Positions 1 to 12,270 of a stretch of 64,000 nt of DNA are shown piece by piece. Origin of the DNA: Rhynchospora pubera (lineage: Eukaryota; Streptophyta; Magnoliopsida; Poales; Cyperaceae); contig CM051462.1 of assembly GCA_028095005.1 (NCBI GenBank), positions 127,896,752-127,960,751 of the forward strand, given 5' to 3'. The notes under the pieces are model-generated. The model worked only from the letters and a program-made list of their open reading frames with translations, did no database searches and was not told the DNA's origin. The position numbers were made by a program, and so were the translations under genes. Each line of letters begins with the position of its first letter. The first letter of the stretch is position 1.

Positions 1-1053
1 TTTCTTTTTTTAAAATCTGACATTTAACTCCTGCAAGATGATCAAATTTGGTACCAATTTCTAATGGATTGCAGAACGAGGTTAAATTTTATCAGATCAA
101 TTTTGGGAAATTAATTTGATTTTTCATGTTATATATCAGGATTGTCAAGAATCCCCACCATTAGTACGCCAGTTGTGCAAATTGAATCAAAATCATGATA
201 CTTAAAAATGAAAAATTGATGTAAAATTTAAAGTTGGCACTCCAATACAATTATGCTCCGCTGTCCAGCATTAATGGCCATTGCATTAACGTCGATTGGT
301 TTTGAAAGATTTTTTTTTGTCGTTATAAAGTTTATTAAATGCAAGAAATGTCAAATTTATGACTGAGATTTCAATAAGCTGCAGCAATTAACAAAACAGA
401 AGAAAAAAAAATCCTTTAGCTTTCGAATTTTCTTTTTTCAGGATTTATGTCTGCTCCAAATTATAATGAAAATAGCGTCACCTTTTATTAGTGTTCATTA
501 ATTTTTTTTAATCTCAATAAAGAGCCTGAAATTCATCAATATGATGTCATGGCATGAACAATGTATATTCTTTAATGGGTTCTAGTTTAACATATCATTT
601 CAAAATTTTACAAATCATTTTTGAAGACCGACATTTGGGCACAAGTTTTCTCATTAATCAAACCATTTCAAAATTTCAACGATTTCTAAATTTTATCAAA
701 TTTAACATATCTATTTTTGAAAATTAATTTGATTTCATGTAAAAAAAAAGTTACTATCAGGGTTGTCAAGTTAACCCATTGCCAAAGGATCTCACCATAA
801 GAAAACTGCATGCTTAAATGAATATATATAAATGAAAAAAAAAATGAGGTTTATAATAGTGTTTGACTGGGGTTTCAATTCCAGGAACATAACTGGACCG
901 CCTGGAGTATTTATTTCCTATTTTCCTTGTTTCACTTAAGAGACGAAATCAAAATGCTTCACAATTGCAAAAGTGACATTGCACGCTTCAACATGCAACT
1001 AGTAGCACCACTGTTCACTGATCATTATCATTACATGTTTTTTTAATCTTTGT
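1..1053. other. AT-rich intergenic DNA with a degenerate direct repeat
   Basis: No coding region is supported here. A decayed direct repeat is visible: about 81-160 and about 685-780 share a core of TTAATTTGATTT followed by CATGT and ATCAGGATTGTCAAG / ATCAGGGTTGTCAAG. The rest is AT-rich DNA without recognisable structure. Confidence 0.5.
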
Positions 1054-1061
1054 ATCACTTG

Positions 1062-1373
1062 CCTGGCAAACGTGCCAAACGCACACGGAATAGACGCATT
1101 CCGTTTTCGTGCCGTTTCAGAAATGGAACCAAAAATATCATTTCGTTTCCGTTTCGTTTTCGAAACGGCAGAGAAAATTGGTGCCATATTCCGTTTCGTT
1201 TCTATTTTCCATTATAATTCCTTGTTTGTGTGTTATATTTCGGTAAAATGATATAATTATCTGTTTCGTTTTCGTTTCATTTTTTGAAATGGCAGAGAAT
1301 TTGGTGCCACATTCCGTTTCACTTCTGAAAACGAAACGGCACCACGTTTTTTTATTCCGTTTTGACAGGCCTA
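1062..1373. mobile_element. hAT-type MITE, copy 1
   Basis: A 312-bp non-autonomous element flanked by a perfect 8-bp direct repeat, ATCACTTG, at 1054-1061 and 1374-1381. Eight bases is the target-site duplication size of hAT transposons. The ends are imperfect inverted repeats (CCTGGCAAACG on the left; TAGGCCTGTCAAAACG as the reverse complement of the right end). The interior is built from purine-rich words such as GAAACGGAA and their complements, as in the copies at 18729, 28145 and 45114. It encodes nothing. Confidence 0.85.
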
Positions 1374-1633
1374 ATCACTTGGGTCTTGGGTTGCTTTTTA
1401 ACATATTTCTAGCATTCCAGTTGCGGGTATAAGATGGGTTATTTTTAACAGATTTGGGTTGCGAACTTGCGATGGTTCTTAACATGGGCTTCATAGGCTG
1501 GATGACTTTTCCAGACTACAGTTACTCACTCTTTCTGTAAGTTTATATTATGGGCTTGGTTTAGTCAGACCACAGATTTAGAAAAGTAAAAATAATCTTG
1601 GTTACTGGTTAGGTCCACTCTTTGATTTGCAAT

Positions 1634-1909
1634 TAGGGCTGCATAACGTCTAAAACGACCACGCAAATGGACTGTTGCGTCGATCGTCGCGTTTTGGACA
1701 CGAAACTGACTATAATTTGCGTTAACCGTTTCGTTTTGAACGAAATGATCGAAATCACGAAATTACCACGAAAATACACATGAATGGAACCGTTTCAAGC
1801 TTGCGTTAACCGTTTCATTTTTGAAACGCAACCAAAATATTGAACCGTTTTGTTTCATTTTAGACAAAACGAAACGAAAAAACGGTCGAAATGGTCATCG
1901 TTTTCATCT
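1634..1909. mobile_element. hAT-type MITE, decayed copy 2
   Basis: The left end TAGGGCTGCATAACG matches the termini of the better copies, and the interior shows the same CGTTTCGTTTTGAACGAAA composition. No matching CCCTA end or 8-bp duplication could be found on the right, so the right boundary is approximate. The element is probably an old, eroded copy. Confidence 0.6.
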
Positions 1910-2650
1910 AACAATTAATTGCAGTCTCCAATCTTTCAGATTCAATTACTATAAGGGTAGATATAGTGTTATTATTATTTTTTTTTTTGAGATAACGGAT
2001 TCAACAGTTGCTGTCCTTTGATTACTTCGTAATTTTATTTTTTTTGTAAATATTCAATTGTTACTGTTGCCACGATAGCTACATTTCCGTACAATTGGAG
2101 GGTAACGACATCTCTTTTTGGTGGTAAACTAAAAGTAGATTTATAATTACCCTCATAGAAAAATGACCCCAATTTGATATCTTGCAAAAATTTAAGTAAT
2201 GCATAAATTTAAATTTGTATATGATTAATACTTATGTAATCCATCAATTTATACAGATTTTATATTTAATCTTAATCTGTAAATTTACATTTATACATGA
2301 TTCACACTTTAACACGGTAATGTTAACGTGTCATGTAACAAAAATCACACTTTCTGCATCTTGAATAAACACTTTGTACATGAATTTCACAATTTTTGTC
2401 GAGAGAATAAAACTTTTCCCCTCGGGTCCATTTCTTATCAAATGATGCGGATGGAAATCTTTATTTACAAAAGATGGATATGATCGCTCAAGCTGCCACG
2501 TGTAAAGCTCCATGGGCATGGAGACACCAAGCAAAGAATCTCTTTATGTAGCAAATGTTAATCCATAATTGATGAGTTTCAATTTGGTCATTATTAGAAC
2601 ACATATCCACAGAAATAACACAAACACGCCCAAACACACAAGAGACAGAG
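1910..2650. other. Upstream region of PP2-like gene 1
   Basis: Intergenic and AT-rich. An open frame on the minus strand at 2331-2534 has no family resemblance and is not called. This stretch presumably contains the promoter and 5' leader of the PP2-like gene starting at 2651. No unambiguous promoter motif is claimed. Confidence 0.4.
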
Positions 2651-3669
2651 ATGAGCCACCCAGAGCATGCTGACCATCCGCACTGGACAGCTGACGTGGA
2701 TCATGTAAGTTATTATCTATTTTTCCAGAACGATTATAATATTATGGAGTTGATTGTATAACTATATCCTATCAGCTTTGGAAACCAAACATGTAAAATT
2801 GAAGGTGGTGTGCGTGCAAATGTGCAGGAAAAATGGGTGGAGATCAGCAGTGATGGAACTGTACACATATCATCTAAGGCTATGAACATAATTTGGGGCA
2901 ATGATTCCAGGTTCTGGCACTGGGTTGATCTTCCTGAAACTGAATCATGGTACGCAAATTTAAACTTCTTATTTAACATTTTGATTAAAGTTAACCAAAA
3001 GGTGCAATTTTTCATACAATTCTTTTTTCCTTTTGATGTTCTTGGTGGTGGCAAAAATATTGCCTTGGTTAGATCCCAGCCAAAAGAGGGGGAAAACACA
3101 CACCATCGGTACAAGTTCAATCTCATCCAAACTCTCCCCAGTCACCAAAAAAAAAAAAAAAAAAAAAAAGAACAAAAAATCGAAAAAATTATAAATAAAG
3201 AAACGATATACATGACTGTCAAGTTGTTAATTGACAAGCACAGAACATGAGCAATTAATCCCCATATTATTATCATTATTTTTGTAGCTTTAAAGTTGGT
3301 GCAGAGTTGGTTCAGGTGAGCTGGATTGAAGTAGCTGGGGCACTAGACTTGGCCAAACTCAGACGATCTCAACCGACATGGTACGAAATAATTTTCCTGA
3401 TCAAGTTCAAGGCTGATTCCTTTGGGTGGGATCAGGTGCCAATTACTTTTGAGGTCGGCACATCAGGCACGGCCAAGCAAAAAAAGAGTATTTTGCTTGA
3501 AAAATACAGAGAAAAGTTCAACAAGTGGCACGAGCTGAGTGGTGGATGTGTCGAGGTAAAGCCTGACATGGCTGGGTACCTGGAGTTTGGTATGTTAGAG
3601 GTGGAAACACGGTGGTGGAAAGGTGGCATGCTGTTTGAAGGTGTCAAAATAAGGCCCCTAATTAAATAG
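2651..3669 (+). CDS. PP2-like (phloem protein 2 / Nictaba-type) lectin, gene 1
   Basis: Three-exon model: 2651-2704, 2828-2949, 3288-3669, 185 codons. Junctions are CAT|GTAAGT, TG|GTACGC and TTTGTAG|C, and phase is kept throughout. The protein is almost entirely a PP2 domain: a short N-terminus, then WVEISSDGTVHI and NDSRFWHWVDLPET in exon 2, then AELVQVSWIEVAG, a central FGWDQVPITF, and the ending LEFGMLEVETRWWKGGM in exon 3. These are hallmark PP2 motifs. PP2 proteins are cytoplasmic, phloem-associated or stress-induced lectins that bind N-acetylglucosamine-containing glycans and RNA. No F-box or TIR domain is fused, so this is the short PP2-A class. A paralogue lies tail to tail at 5994-7009. 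The short first exon is the least certain part. Confidence 0.9.
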
Positions 3670-5993
3670 TTCAGTTGAAGAGGTATCATCATAATAAAAA
3701 AATACTTTGATATATTTGAATGCAAGTCTGCTTGATATGTTTTCACTAATTGTTTGGATGGAGTTATGTTTTTTGGCGTGCTTGTATTACTCTATATATA
3801 TTCTCAGTGAGTTTTTGTTTTGAAACAAGTTTGTTATTTTGGCAGTTCAGTGTTCAGATTATTTCTATATGCATGTAATTGGTTGGGATTGCATATTTAA
3901 TTATGCATCAGGACTGCATTTTATATTGAAGAAAATTAAAGAGGATTGCTAAATGGATGCTTTATGTTTCAAAGAAAGATCGTCCTCGAATAATTTTCTT
4001 CTCTGTTCTATTCCTTTTAATTACTTATTGCTTAGAGTTTTCCTTCCGGCCTATGGCTTGCAGTATGAATGGTTTGAGAATAAATGTTTCAAGTTGCATC
4101 TGTCAAGTTAAGTATGTACCCCTGCATGTCTTTGGTTCAGTCTGTTACATTGTCACATGGCAAAGCCTCCAGTCGGAACTGGTTCAGGGTCAGGCTGCTG
4201 CCATATACTCATCGCAGGTCCCAGCTGCCCAGAGTCACTGCAACAGTGCCTAAATTTTGAGTAAACTTCTGTAACTGTGCAGGGCATGGCAGTATTTTCC
4301 CTACCAACTTCTATACTTCTGCGTGTCTTCCAGTTTACTGGTACAGCAGAGGGGTTTGCTCAACTCACCAGACTGCTCTTACCTACTGACAATACATCAC
4401 ATTATTATTGCGCCAGTAGGTTTCTTCACACACCTTCTGCACTTTTTCTACTATTTTCTGGTACCATTACCAGCAAGTACCGAAACTGCACCTGTGTTTG
4501 GTACAATCGTCCCCACAATGCTACACAAGGGCAGTTGGCATCGATCGTGCATTGTTACATTGTGTGTAAAAAGGTTTCCAATTCTGTTGGAGTTGCATGT
4601 GGGAAATGGTATCACTCATTGGTACCAAATACAGCCACTATGTAGATGAGAGGTGCACTGGTGCAGCTAGTTAGTGTTTGGTTTCCATTCTCTTGTAATT
4701 ACTCTTATTTCAATGAAATTTGTCAGTGTGGTGTTTTTACCACGTGACCCTAAAAAAAAACTCAAATTACTAGCGTGATATTTCGCTAATCAATTTCAAC
4801 AAAAAATATTAATAGTTAGACAGAAAGGTCTTATCACTTATTTGTGGTCTTGAAGCTTCATGTGCTGTCGGCCAATGGAAGTTTGTTTCTTTATTCTTGC
4901 TACAAAAGATAAAAGAAGGATTTGGAAAAGGCAAAGCAACAGGACCAGTACTCGGGTGTTGCTAGAGAAGACCAGGAATTCAAAGATCAGAGTCACATGA
5001 AGCTTGCTTATAAAGTTAGAACTAAGAAAAGTAAATTCTGTTTCGATCAGGAAAATGATAGATATTGCTTTTAGAAGTTGCGGATACATATAAATCCTCT
5101 AACACTTCATATCTAAAAACTTCATTATATATATTTTTAAAATATTAATGCCTAACTTTATTATATCATCTCCAATTTTTGTCTGGCTTTGCTCTTTCGC
5201 GGACGTGACGAAAATGAGCCGTCGAAACTATCAGCAGAATACAACTGTTTTAGTATCTTTGTTTTATTTTAGAACTCGATTCCTTAGCAAAATCAAAGAA
5301 TATTATTGGATGCATGCTAACATTTGTCTTCGGGGTGCGTTTGGACCAAGAATTGAAATAGCAAAACAGTATCTCGGGTTAATGTTAATTACTTTTTTTG
5401 GACGGATTAGCAAAACACAACTATTCCAAAATATTATTTTGTGTTTGGCCATCAGATCTGAGCTTAAAATAAAATTTGGTAATTTGGAATAAGGGCTATT
5501 TTTCTTTAACCTATCCAAACATAATAAGTTAATAACTGAAAGAAAATATTTCTCTTAATCTAGTTCTTTTAGCTTCCACAGAAAATTGGATTACTATTTT
5601 CTTAAGTTCCATTCCAAGCCTCTGATAAAGAATTCAAGTGATTAATTGAGTTAAAGAGCGTTGCTAAAATCTTGTCTAAGAAAATATTGATTCATAGGAC
5701 AATTGGCGTTCGTCTTCATTGGTATCCACCATCAAATATCCCAAAAAGGCCGGGAAACTTAAGAAAAGATGTAATTTACATGCTTTGTAAAAACACACAA
5801 TTATTCTTCATAAATATAAAAATTACAGTAATTGTATGAACAACCCCAAGAAAAAAGAATTCAGTGAAACTTGAAACCTATTTCTTTCTTTATTTACCGG
5901 ACATTTATGAGAAACTTGATACTCCAAACAAAAAGCAACTCATCATATACGCAAAAACCACCCAAATCTTTATTTATTTTTTATTTTTTTCTT
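3670..5993. other. Region between convergent PP2-like genes
   Basis: Holds the 3' flanks of both PP2-like genes. Overlapping open frames at 3957-4649 have no family signature and mixed frames, so they are not called. At about 5335-5520 a possible Tourist-type MITE is seen: TGCGTTTGGACC on the left and CTATCCAAAC on the right as an approximate inverted pair. No clean target duplication was found. Nothing else is recognised. Confidence 0.45.
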
Positions 5994-7009
5994 TCAGCGA
6001 CAGACGGAGATGACAACATCCTCAATTATCAGCCCACCCTTCCATCTTCCTCTCCAGACCTCATAAAGTCCAAATATTAGTTTCTCATGCATGTTTTGTC
6101 GATCAAATCTGAACTTGAGGGGATTTTTGCCATTCGGTGCAAGGAAAGTGTTTCCTTGACTATCCTGTCTGAGATAAGCACTCCTCCAAGTTGGCTTGCC
6201 ATTTTTACCAACCTTCACCATGAAATAAACAGGGCTTTCGTTCCACCCAAATGCATCTGGTTTGAGGAAAAGATTGAAATGTAATGTGTAGTCTGTGTTT
6301 GGCTTGAGTAATCTAAGATCGATCGATCCATTGACCTCTAACCAACACACCTGTAACAGCTCAGCTGGCCCCCTGTAACATACATAGAAATATTATGACA
6401 TCAGTTAAAAAAAATGACAAAGTGAATGATATTTTCTCCTTGGCGTTTTGTTTTAAAATAGAAATGGAGACAGAAAACTGAAAATCTGGTTACTTACTGA
6501 GGTTTATCGTGTAAGCGCCAGTATCGTGGGTCATTTCCCCAAGTGATGTCAAGAGCTTGAGGTTTGATTATATATGACCTTATTATTGCCATCTTTAGCC
6601 TGTCAATGTAAAAGATTATTACATGCATATCACAATTCTGACATTTGTATTTTCATCTCAAAAACCAGAAGAAATCCTAATCTGCAGTGGAATTTAATTA
6701 ACTAACATGAAATAATTTTGTGAACCCTTAAAAAAAATCAGTTCTTTTATAATGGCAAACAATTTTTTTGTCAGTAGTCAATACAAGGCCATCTCTGTCT
6801 TTTAGTTAAATTCACAATACCTAGTATAATTTAAAATTGTGTACCCATAATCCTAATTGCGTTAACAAAAAATAAGATAGTTTGCAATAATAGACATCAT
6901 CTCTGTTGAAATTCACTCATGCATCAAATCTAACAAAAGGAGATGGCATTACCTGAATAAGCTGAGAATAAGCAGAATTTTCTGATCCTTTGTAGTGAGG
7001 AGATGGCAT
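5994..7009 (-). CDS. PP2-like (phloem protein 2 / Nictaba-type) lectin, gene 2
   Basis: Minus-strand model: exon 1 7009-6953, exon 2 6592-6498, exon 3 6372-5994, 176 codons, all junctions in phase. Exon 2 ends with DITWGNDPRYWRLHDKP, the counterpart of NDSRFWHWVDLPET in gene 1. Exon 3 begins GPAELLQVCWLEVNG and carries DAFGWNESPVYFMV and LIFGLYEVWRGRWKGG, the PP2 lectin signature. The role is the same as gene 1: a soluble carbohydrate-binding phloem or stress protein. The acceptor of exon 2 is uncertain. An alternative seven bases upstream (6599) would break the frame with exon 1, so the downstream AG was chosen. The gene might instead start at the ATG opening exon 2. Confidence 0.88.
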
Positions 7010-8382
7010 TTTTTCTGTTTAATAATATCGAGTACGTAGAAATATTTCTTTGTGATTAAAATAGGAAACTATTAAAGCAAGAAGAAAAGAAATGTTTATG
7101 ATCAATGAAGTTATGGTAGGTTATGACATAGTTGTCACCTTTTTATAAGGATATAAAGGAGAGAATATATGGACGCAACGAATAATCCAACGTGGCTGAA
7201 AAAATTACAGGGAATCAACTCTTTCGAAGAGTGCATGTACTTTATGCGAGGGAGAAATTCAAAAGAGTGCTGCTAGAGACATATTTTTCTAGACTAGAAA
7301 ACTTTTACAGTGGATATGAACAAAATTCAAATTTTAGCTCTCCTTTGGATATGCATGAAACCAACTGGCGTGGGGCAGTTCATTTGTTTAATTATTATCT
7401 TTTCCTCCCATGAATCGAATTGAAAACTGAATTTTTCGACTTAATCGTCAAACTTCTAAATATTGCAAATAGTTCCAAAATATATGAAGTTGACTAAACA
7501 ATCGATAATAATTCAAAAAATAGAAGATATAATTACGAGAGATGAGGATAATTAACTTTATTTTATGGTTATTGCTCTTCCATACAAAAACCTGCATGTT
7601 AAACTATATAGAAATTTCAAAAGATTTGATTTCTAAATTCTTATAAATTTCAGATATAACATTTGCATTGCTTGTGAAATTAAATAAGATTAAAAGCTTA
7701 TTTTTATCCATTTAAATTTGTATAATTAATTTATTTGATGTCACAACTACTATTGTAATGTCGTGTCAGTAAATCTCTCTCTCCATATATAAAATATATA
7801 ATCACTAACTATATATATATCTGTATCTGGAGAACATTTTTTGTTCTATAGCCGCTATGTCAATTGACACTTCAAAAAATTCTGAGAGATGATATTCCTC
7901 TAGACAATATTAGAAGCAGGGTTGGTCATAACATGAACGAGAAGAAACCAATGCATAAAAAAAGGTGCAGTGGCCGTATCTTGAATGACAACCGGCGGCA
8001 CCAACACGCCAAGCAAAGCATCTAATTGAAAGTTTTGAACCGCTGACATATTTTCCTTGGAGCAACTTTGCCTTTTTTTACTTTTGTCAAGTGCAAATAA
8101 AAAAGTAGTGATAATAATGGAATGAATTCCAAAGGCGCCGGCCATTTATGTACGTTCTATTCTTTTTCCATCAGTAAAATAAAATATTAGATAATAAATT
8201 ATACACCGACATATGCAAGGAAACACTCAGAAATTCCATTAACTAAATGAGACGAATCAAAAACGTATCGATGTAGGAAGGTTGGGATGGAGAAATTTAT
8301 GAAATTCTTCAATCTTATGCTCCTAAATAATCCGAATATTTAATCAGAAGCAGTAAATTTTTAGTGATATTTGTCCATTTAT
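7010..8382. other. Upstream region of PP2-like gene 2
   Basis: AT-rich intergenic DNA. A minus-strand open frame at 7900-8145 was inspected. It has one hydrophobic stretch but no recognisable family and no splice partners, so it is not called. Nothing else is seen. Confidence 0.4.
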
Positions 8383-8393
8383 ACCTCATTGAA

Positions 8394-8436
8394 TTTTTTT
8401 TTTCGAAACATTGGTAGAGGCTACCAAGTGAAAGGG
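8394..8436 (-). mobile_element. Very short poly(A)-tailed retroposon insertion
   Basis: A 43-bp insert flanked by an 11-bp direct repeat, ACCTCATTGAA, at 8383-8393 and 8437-8447. Read on the minus strand it ends in TGTTTCG followed by a run of A. That is the layout of a severely 5'-truncated SINE or LINE: a 3' fragment, a poly(A) tail and a target-site duplication. A similar micro-insertion lies at 60930-60967. Confidence 0.6.
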
Positions 8437-8920
8437 ACCTCATTGAAATTTTATACAGGGAAATATTATGCCCTGAATGAAGATTAGTTTACTAGCTTTA
8501 GCCTTTAGACGTACGTACATCATATTTAAAAAAAAAAATCAGTACTATCTTAGTTATTTAGTCTCATTGTCTTCTTTCCGAAAGTGGTATTAAAAAGACG
8601 TTGACAATTTAAATTTAACTAGATAAAGTAAACACTAGAGAATCTTGAAAATGGATTATATTTGTACTTAATCTAAAGTAATCGATTAGCATCGCAAACA
8701 ACATGTCTTAAAAAACTCCAATCTCGAAACATTGTGTTTTATTTTATTTTGTTTAAAATTTAAATACTTCAGGGTTAATTAATAAAAGTAACAAAATGTT
8801 CCAGAAACAATAAATTTTCGTTTCACTATTTTATAACTTTTATAAAGCGAAATTCTTATGTTTCATCAATAAAACAAGTTTTACAGAATTCTTTGCACCT
8901 TATTACTTGATTCTTAGTTA

Positions 8921-9053
8921 TCAATGGATGGTGTGGGAATAAGAGGAATAAGAAAAAAAATATTGGGAAATATGTAACTTTGTGAAGAGTTTGGTTTGTT
9001 TATAATAAATTTACTCTCTTATTCCCTAATTCCTAGAGCTCATCCAAACGGAA
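8921..9053. mobile_element. Degenerate Tourist-type MITE
   Basis: Contains the family core seen in three other places in the window: ATTGGGAAATATGTAACTTT, then GTGAAGAGTTTGG. The right end reads CATCCAAACGGAACC, close to the CATCCAAACGGAGCC terminus of the intact copy at 25602-25790. The left terminus is eroded. Confidence 0.5.
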
Positions 9054-9902
9054 CCAATGGGAATTGCTTATTCCCAAATAAGACCAATTACTTGCACTCA
9101 AACAATTACTTGTGAACGGAATTCCCTATTCATGAGGTAATTCCAATTCCAAGGAATATATGGAATTATATTGCACAAGAGTGAAGATAGGAGAGGAAAA
9201 AACAACAACAATATTATAATTATTATATTAATTATTAAAGAAATATTGTAATTATTTGTCAACAAAGAAAGATGAAATTCTCAGATGCGTGAGGCATCTT
9301 TGTTACCCCGAAAACAATAGAACTGATGGTCAATAATTTTCAATTGTGGTTCTCATTTTAGCCGTGTGAAGCATCTGTATATACTCGATATATCGCATAT
9401 GAGAAATATCAAAGTTTGCAAACATATTGCTTTGGTAGAAGATACTAGAGAACCTGCAGGAGTTTGTAGGTGCGACGTGCCTGAATCGTGTGAATCATGT
9501 GATCATTTGCAAAGACGCAATTGCAAGAGAAAGAGGGACATCTCTCCAGTTTTCCTGGCCGGAGATTGTCAGAATTAGAGTTCGTTTTTTCTGTTTTATT
9601 TTTCTTTTTCTTTCTGGAAATTGCTTTGTCTAATCTAATACGGGCACGGAAGCATCCCTTCCTTTCCCCTTTTTTTCTTTCCTGACTTTGTTTATACTCA
9701 CTTTAGGAACTGTTTTTCGAGTTTTTGATATTTATATAATTTTTGTTAATTGAAAGGCTAATTAAAATTCCGTTGAAGGACCATGTTATTGACAAGTCAA
9801 TATGGTAAAAGATAAGTATATCAACTGGATGAGATGCAGTTCCACGTCTCGTAATTAGATTAACGATGACCTTTAAAAAAAAAAAAGGAAAAGATTTGAT
9901 GT
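9054..9902. other. Intergenic, no gene recognised
   Basis: AT-rich. A plus-strand frame at 9366-9578 is open but has no domain signature and no supporting exons, so it is not called. Confidence 0.4.
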
Positions 9903-9918
9903 AATGTTGCATGTATTG

Positions 9919-10047
9919 AGAACCAGCTCTTGGTGTAATGACACATCTCAATTGAAAGGTCGTAGGTTCGAAATCCGGTTGGAGAGTCTTTATAAACATT
10001 TAATTTAAAAATAAATTAGGAGACTTGACCCTAATTTATCTTCAAAA
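9919..10047 (+). mobile_element. SINE (tRNA-derived short retroposon)
   Basis: A 129-bp body flanked by a perfect 16-bp direct repeat, AATGTTGCATGTATTG, at 9903-9918 and 10048-10063. The body starts GAGAACCAGCTCTTGGTGTA, resembling the A-box region of plant tRNA-derived SINEs, and has GGTTCGAAATCC at 9965-9976, resembling a Pol III B box. The 3' end is A-rich (TTCAAAA). Long target-site duplications of this type are made by LINE-machinery retrotransposition. Confidence 0.75.
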
Positions 10048-10063
10048 AATGTTGCATGTATTG

Positions 10064-10604
10064 TTCATACGAGAACACCTTTATGAAATAGTTAATTATG
10101 AGCCTATGATCATTGATTTTCTTGACAGTCAAAATAGTGTCATTCACCGGTTCCGGTTGCCCAATGGAAATAGATGTTGCAACCTAAAAGGCTTTTACCG
10201 GGCTTTCACTGGACCAATGCATTCTGAGCTAATAAATAATCGACTAATCGTCCACTAAGGTCAAAGTTCTTCCAAACAAAGATGGTTGCAAACTTGCAAT
10301 TATCGGCAATCATTAGTGCTTCTGTCAACAGTCAACACTTACTTTGCATTTCTGAATGTCTTCTGTTTAGATGCATCAAAATATTACTAACAGTCTCAGT
10401 GCTGTCATTCTTATCCGGATGCAGTCTAAATCAAAATATATATTTTCTTTTTCTTGAACTAGAATAATACCAAATTAGCTCCATTCCAGCTACTTTAACA
10501 TTTTATTATAGATAAAAGCGCAAAATGGTTATCCAGATTTATACATTCCTAACAAAAAGTTTGTGCTTTTCTAAATAACACACAAGATTGTAATTCTTCT
10601 CATA
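10064..10604. other. Intergenic, no gene recognised
   Basis: Two open frames on the plus strand (10025-10258 and 10282-10467) show no family signature and are treated as chance. Nothing else is seen. Confidence 0.35.
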
Positions 10605-10605
10605 G

Positions 10606-10740
10606 TGCGTTTGGATAGGTGTGGGAAGAAGGAAAAAAGTATTGGGAAGTGTGTAACTTTGTGAAGAGTTTGGATTGTTTATAATTTTTTTTCTTCTTCT
10701 TCCTTCTTCTTCTACTTTCTTCCAACGATCCAAACGCAGG
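10606..10740. mobile_element. Tourist-type MITE (short, diverged)
   Basis: Inverted ends TGCGTTTGGATAGG and, as reverse complement of the right end, CCTGCGTTTGGATCG. The core reads TATTGGGAAGTGTGTAACTT then GTGAAGAGTTTGGATTG, matching the inverted core of the copies at 25602 and 61428. A clean 3-bp target duplication is not evident. Confidence 0.6.
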
Positions 10741-11092
10741 CATACTACTAGAATTAGTACTTTTTCCAAACCATCCCCACAAACCAAATAAAACACTATT
10801 CTGTTGACGATTCAAGCGAGAATATTGCAAAAAAGAATGCACATACATGAGGGAGATAGAAACAGAAGACCATAAATCCCACAAGGCTAATGCCCAATAA
10901 AATAAAAAAAACATGTTTACTGCATTACACACAAAATATATGCTCACAAACATTCTTAAAAAATACATATACTAACACACAATATTATAAGATCCAGCAT
11001 AACATAAGTCAATCAAACAGCAATTATTTGGCAACTAGATACTAGACAAACATGCCCAAATAAAAATAAAAAAAAAGTTTGAACGAACTGCT

Positions 11093-12222
11093 TTAATTGT
11101 TATTTTCCATATGGTCCACATGAGTGTACTCAAAGTCTTTATAAGAAAATTTAGGAGTATTTTCCTCGCTTCTCATTACAATAGTCTCGATGTACTCTGG
11201 CAGGATAGGATGATTTCCCAATAACTCTTCATCTGTAGCTTCCTCGCTCGGCTTTGGTTGTTGAAATAATGAAATATAAAAACTCACTAATTAGCTAGCT
11301 TATCAAAACATTCTAATGGAAGGTGTAAGTAGATGGCCCAGATAAAAATGGAACCACCTTTTCTTACCAGTACCACACTTGCCTTTCAAGTTATAAATTG
11401 TACAGAATACTACAATTGGACATCTGTGTTGAGGTACTAAACAATCAACTTCAAGTTGTGTTAATTTTCTATAGAAAAATGGATCTCAAACTCTGTATGC
11501 ATATTAAGGCCTAGTTGGAAGAAAGATTCACCAAATGACAGAAACACACAAAGAGGAGAAAAAGTAATATACTGATTTGGTATAAAACAAGTGGCAAACT
11601 TGAACTAAAGAGAAACATGGAGAGATAGAGACCTGACCTAGTTGATATCGAACACAGCAATTTTTTTCCTTTGTTAATTAAAAAGGCATGGAATTGTTTT
11701 GTTAGTTTAAAATTACAAGTATAAAAAATAAAAATCAATTGCCATAGCCTTAAATATAGACAGAGACATAAAGAAAGAGAGGTTACTGTGACGAGATGCA
11801 AAATGACCTTCTTTAGATTGGGAGCTTGCTTGAGGAAGCATGGTAAATCAAAGTTGGACGTCATATCAAATCCTTCGAGTTCCAAAATCCTTAGGTTTTC
11901 AAAAGCTTGAAACTTTGGAACACGTGCTACCAGTAGTGCCTACACAAGAACAGAAGTTATCAGTTTTTTATTGCAACTAGAAACAACAACACACTTTCGA
12001 AACATGTAAATGAAAGCAGAAGAGGTCTTCTATGCTATGGAAAATTCATATATAAAATCAACAATTGTCATACAAGCCGAGTTATAATTAAGCCTTCATT
12101 CATGCAATAGACATGTTTATACTAATGATAATGCACGTCACCAAGTAGGGGAGGGAGGGATGGTTAAATCAATATCAATAGCCAAAATACTTCACTAATT
12201 TTTTTCAAAACAACTATAAAAA

Positions 12223-12270
<48 letters not shown>

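Noticed and set aside
3957..4649. Overlapping plus-strand open frames after PP2-like gene 1
   Set aside because: No domain signature, frames overlap each other, no splice context; best read as chance frames in intergenic DNA.
7900..8145. 81-codon minus-strand frame with hydrophobic segment
   Set aside because: Starts in AT-rich DNA, has no recognisable family and no exon partner.
9366..9578. Cysteine-containing 70-codon plus-strand frame (CRCDVPESCESCDHLQ)
   Set aside because: The cysteine spacing fits no finger family I know, and no further exons or promoter context were seen.
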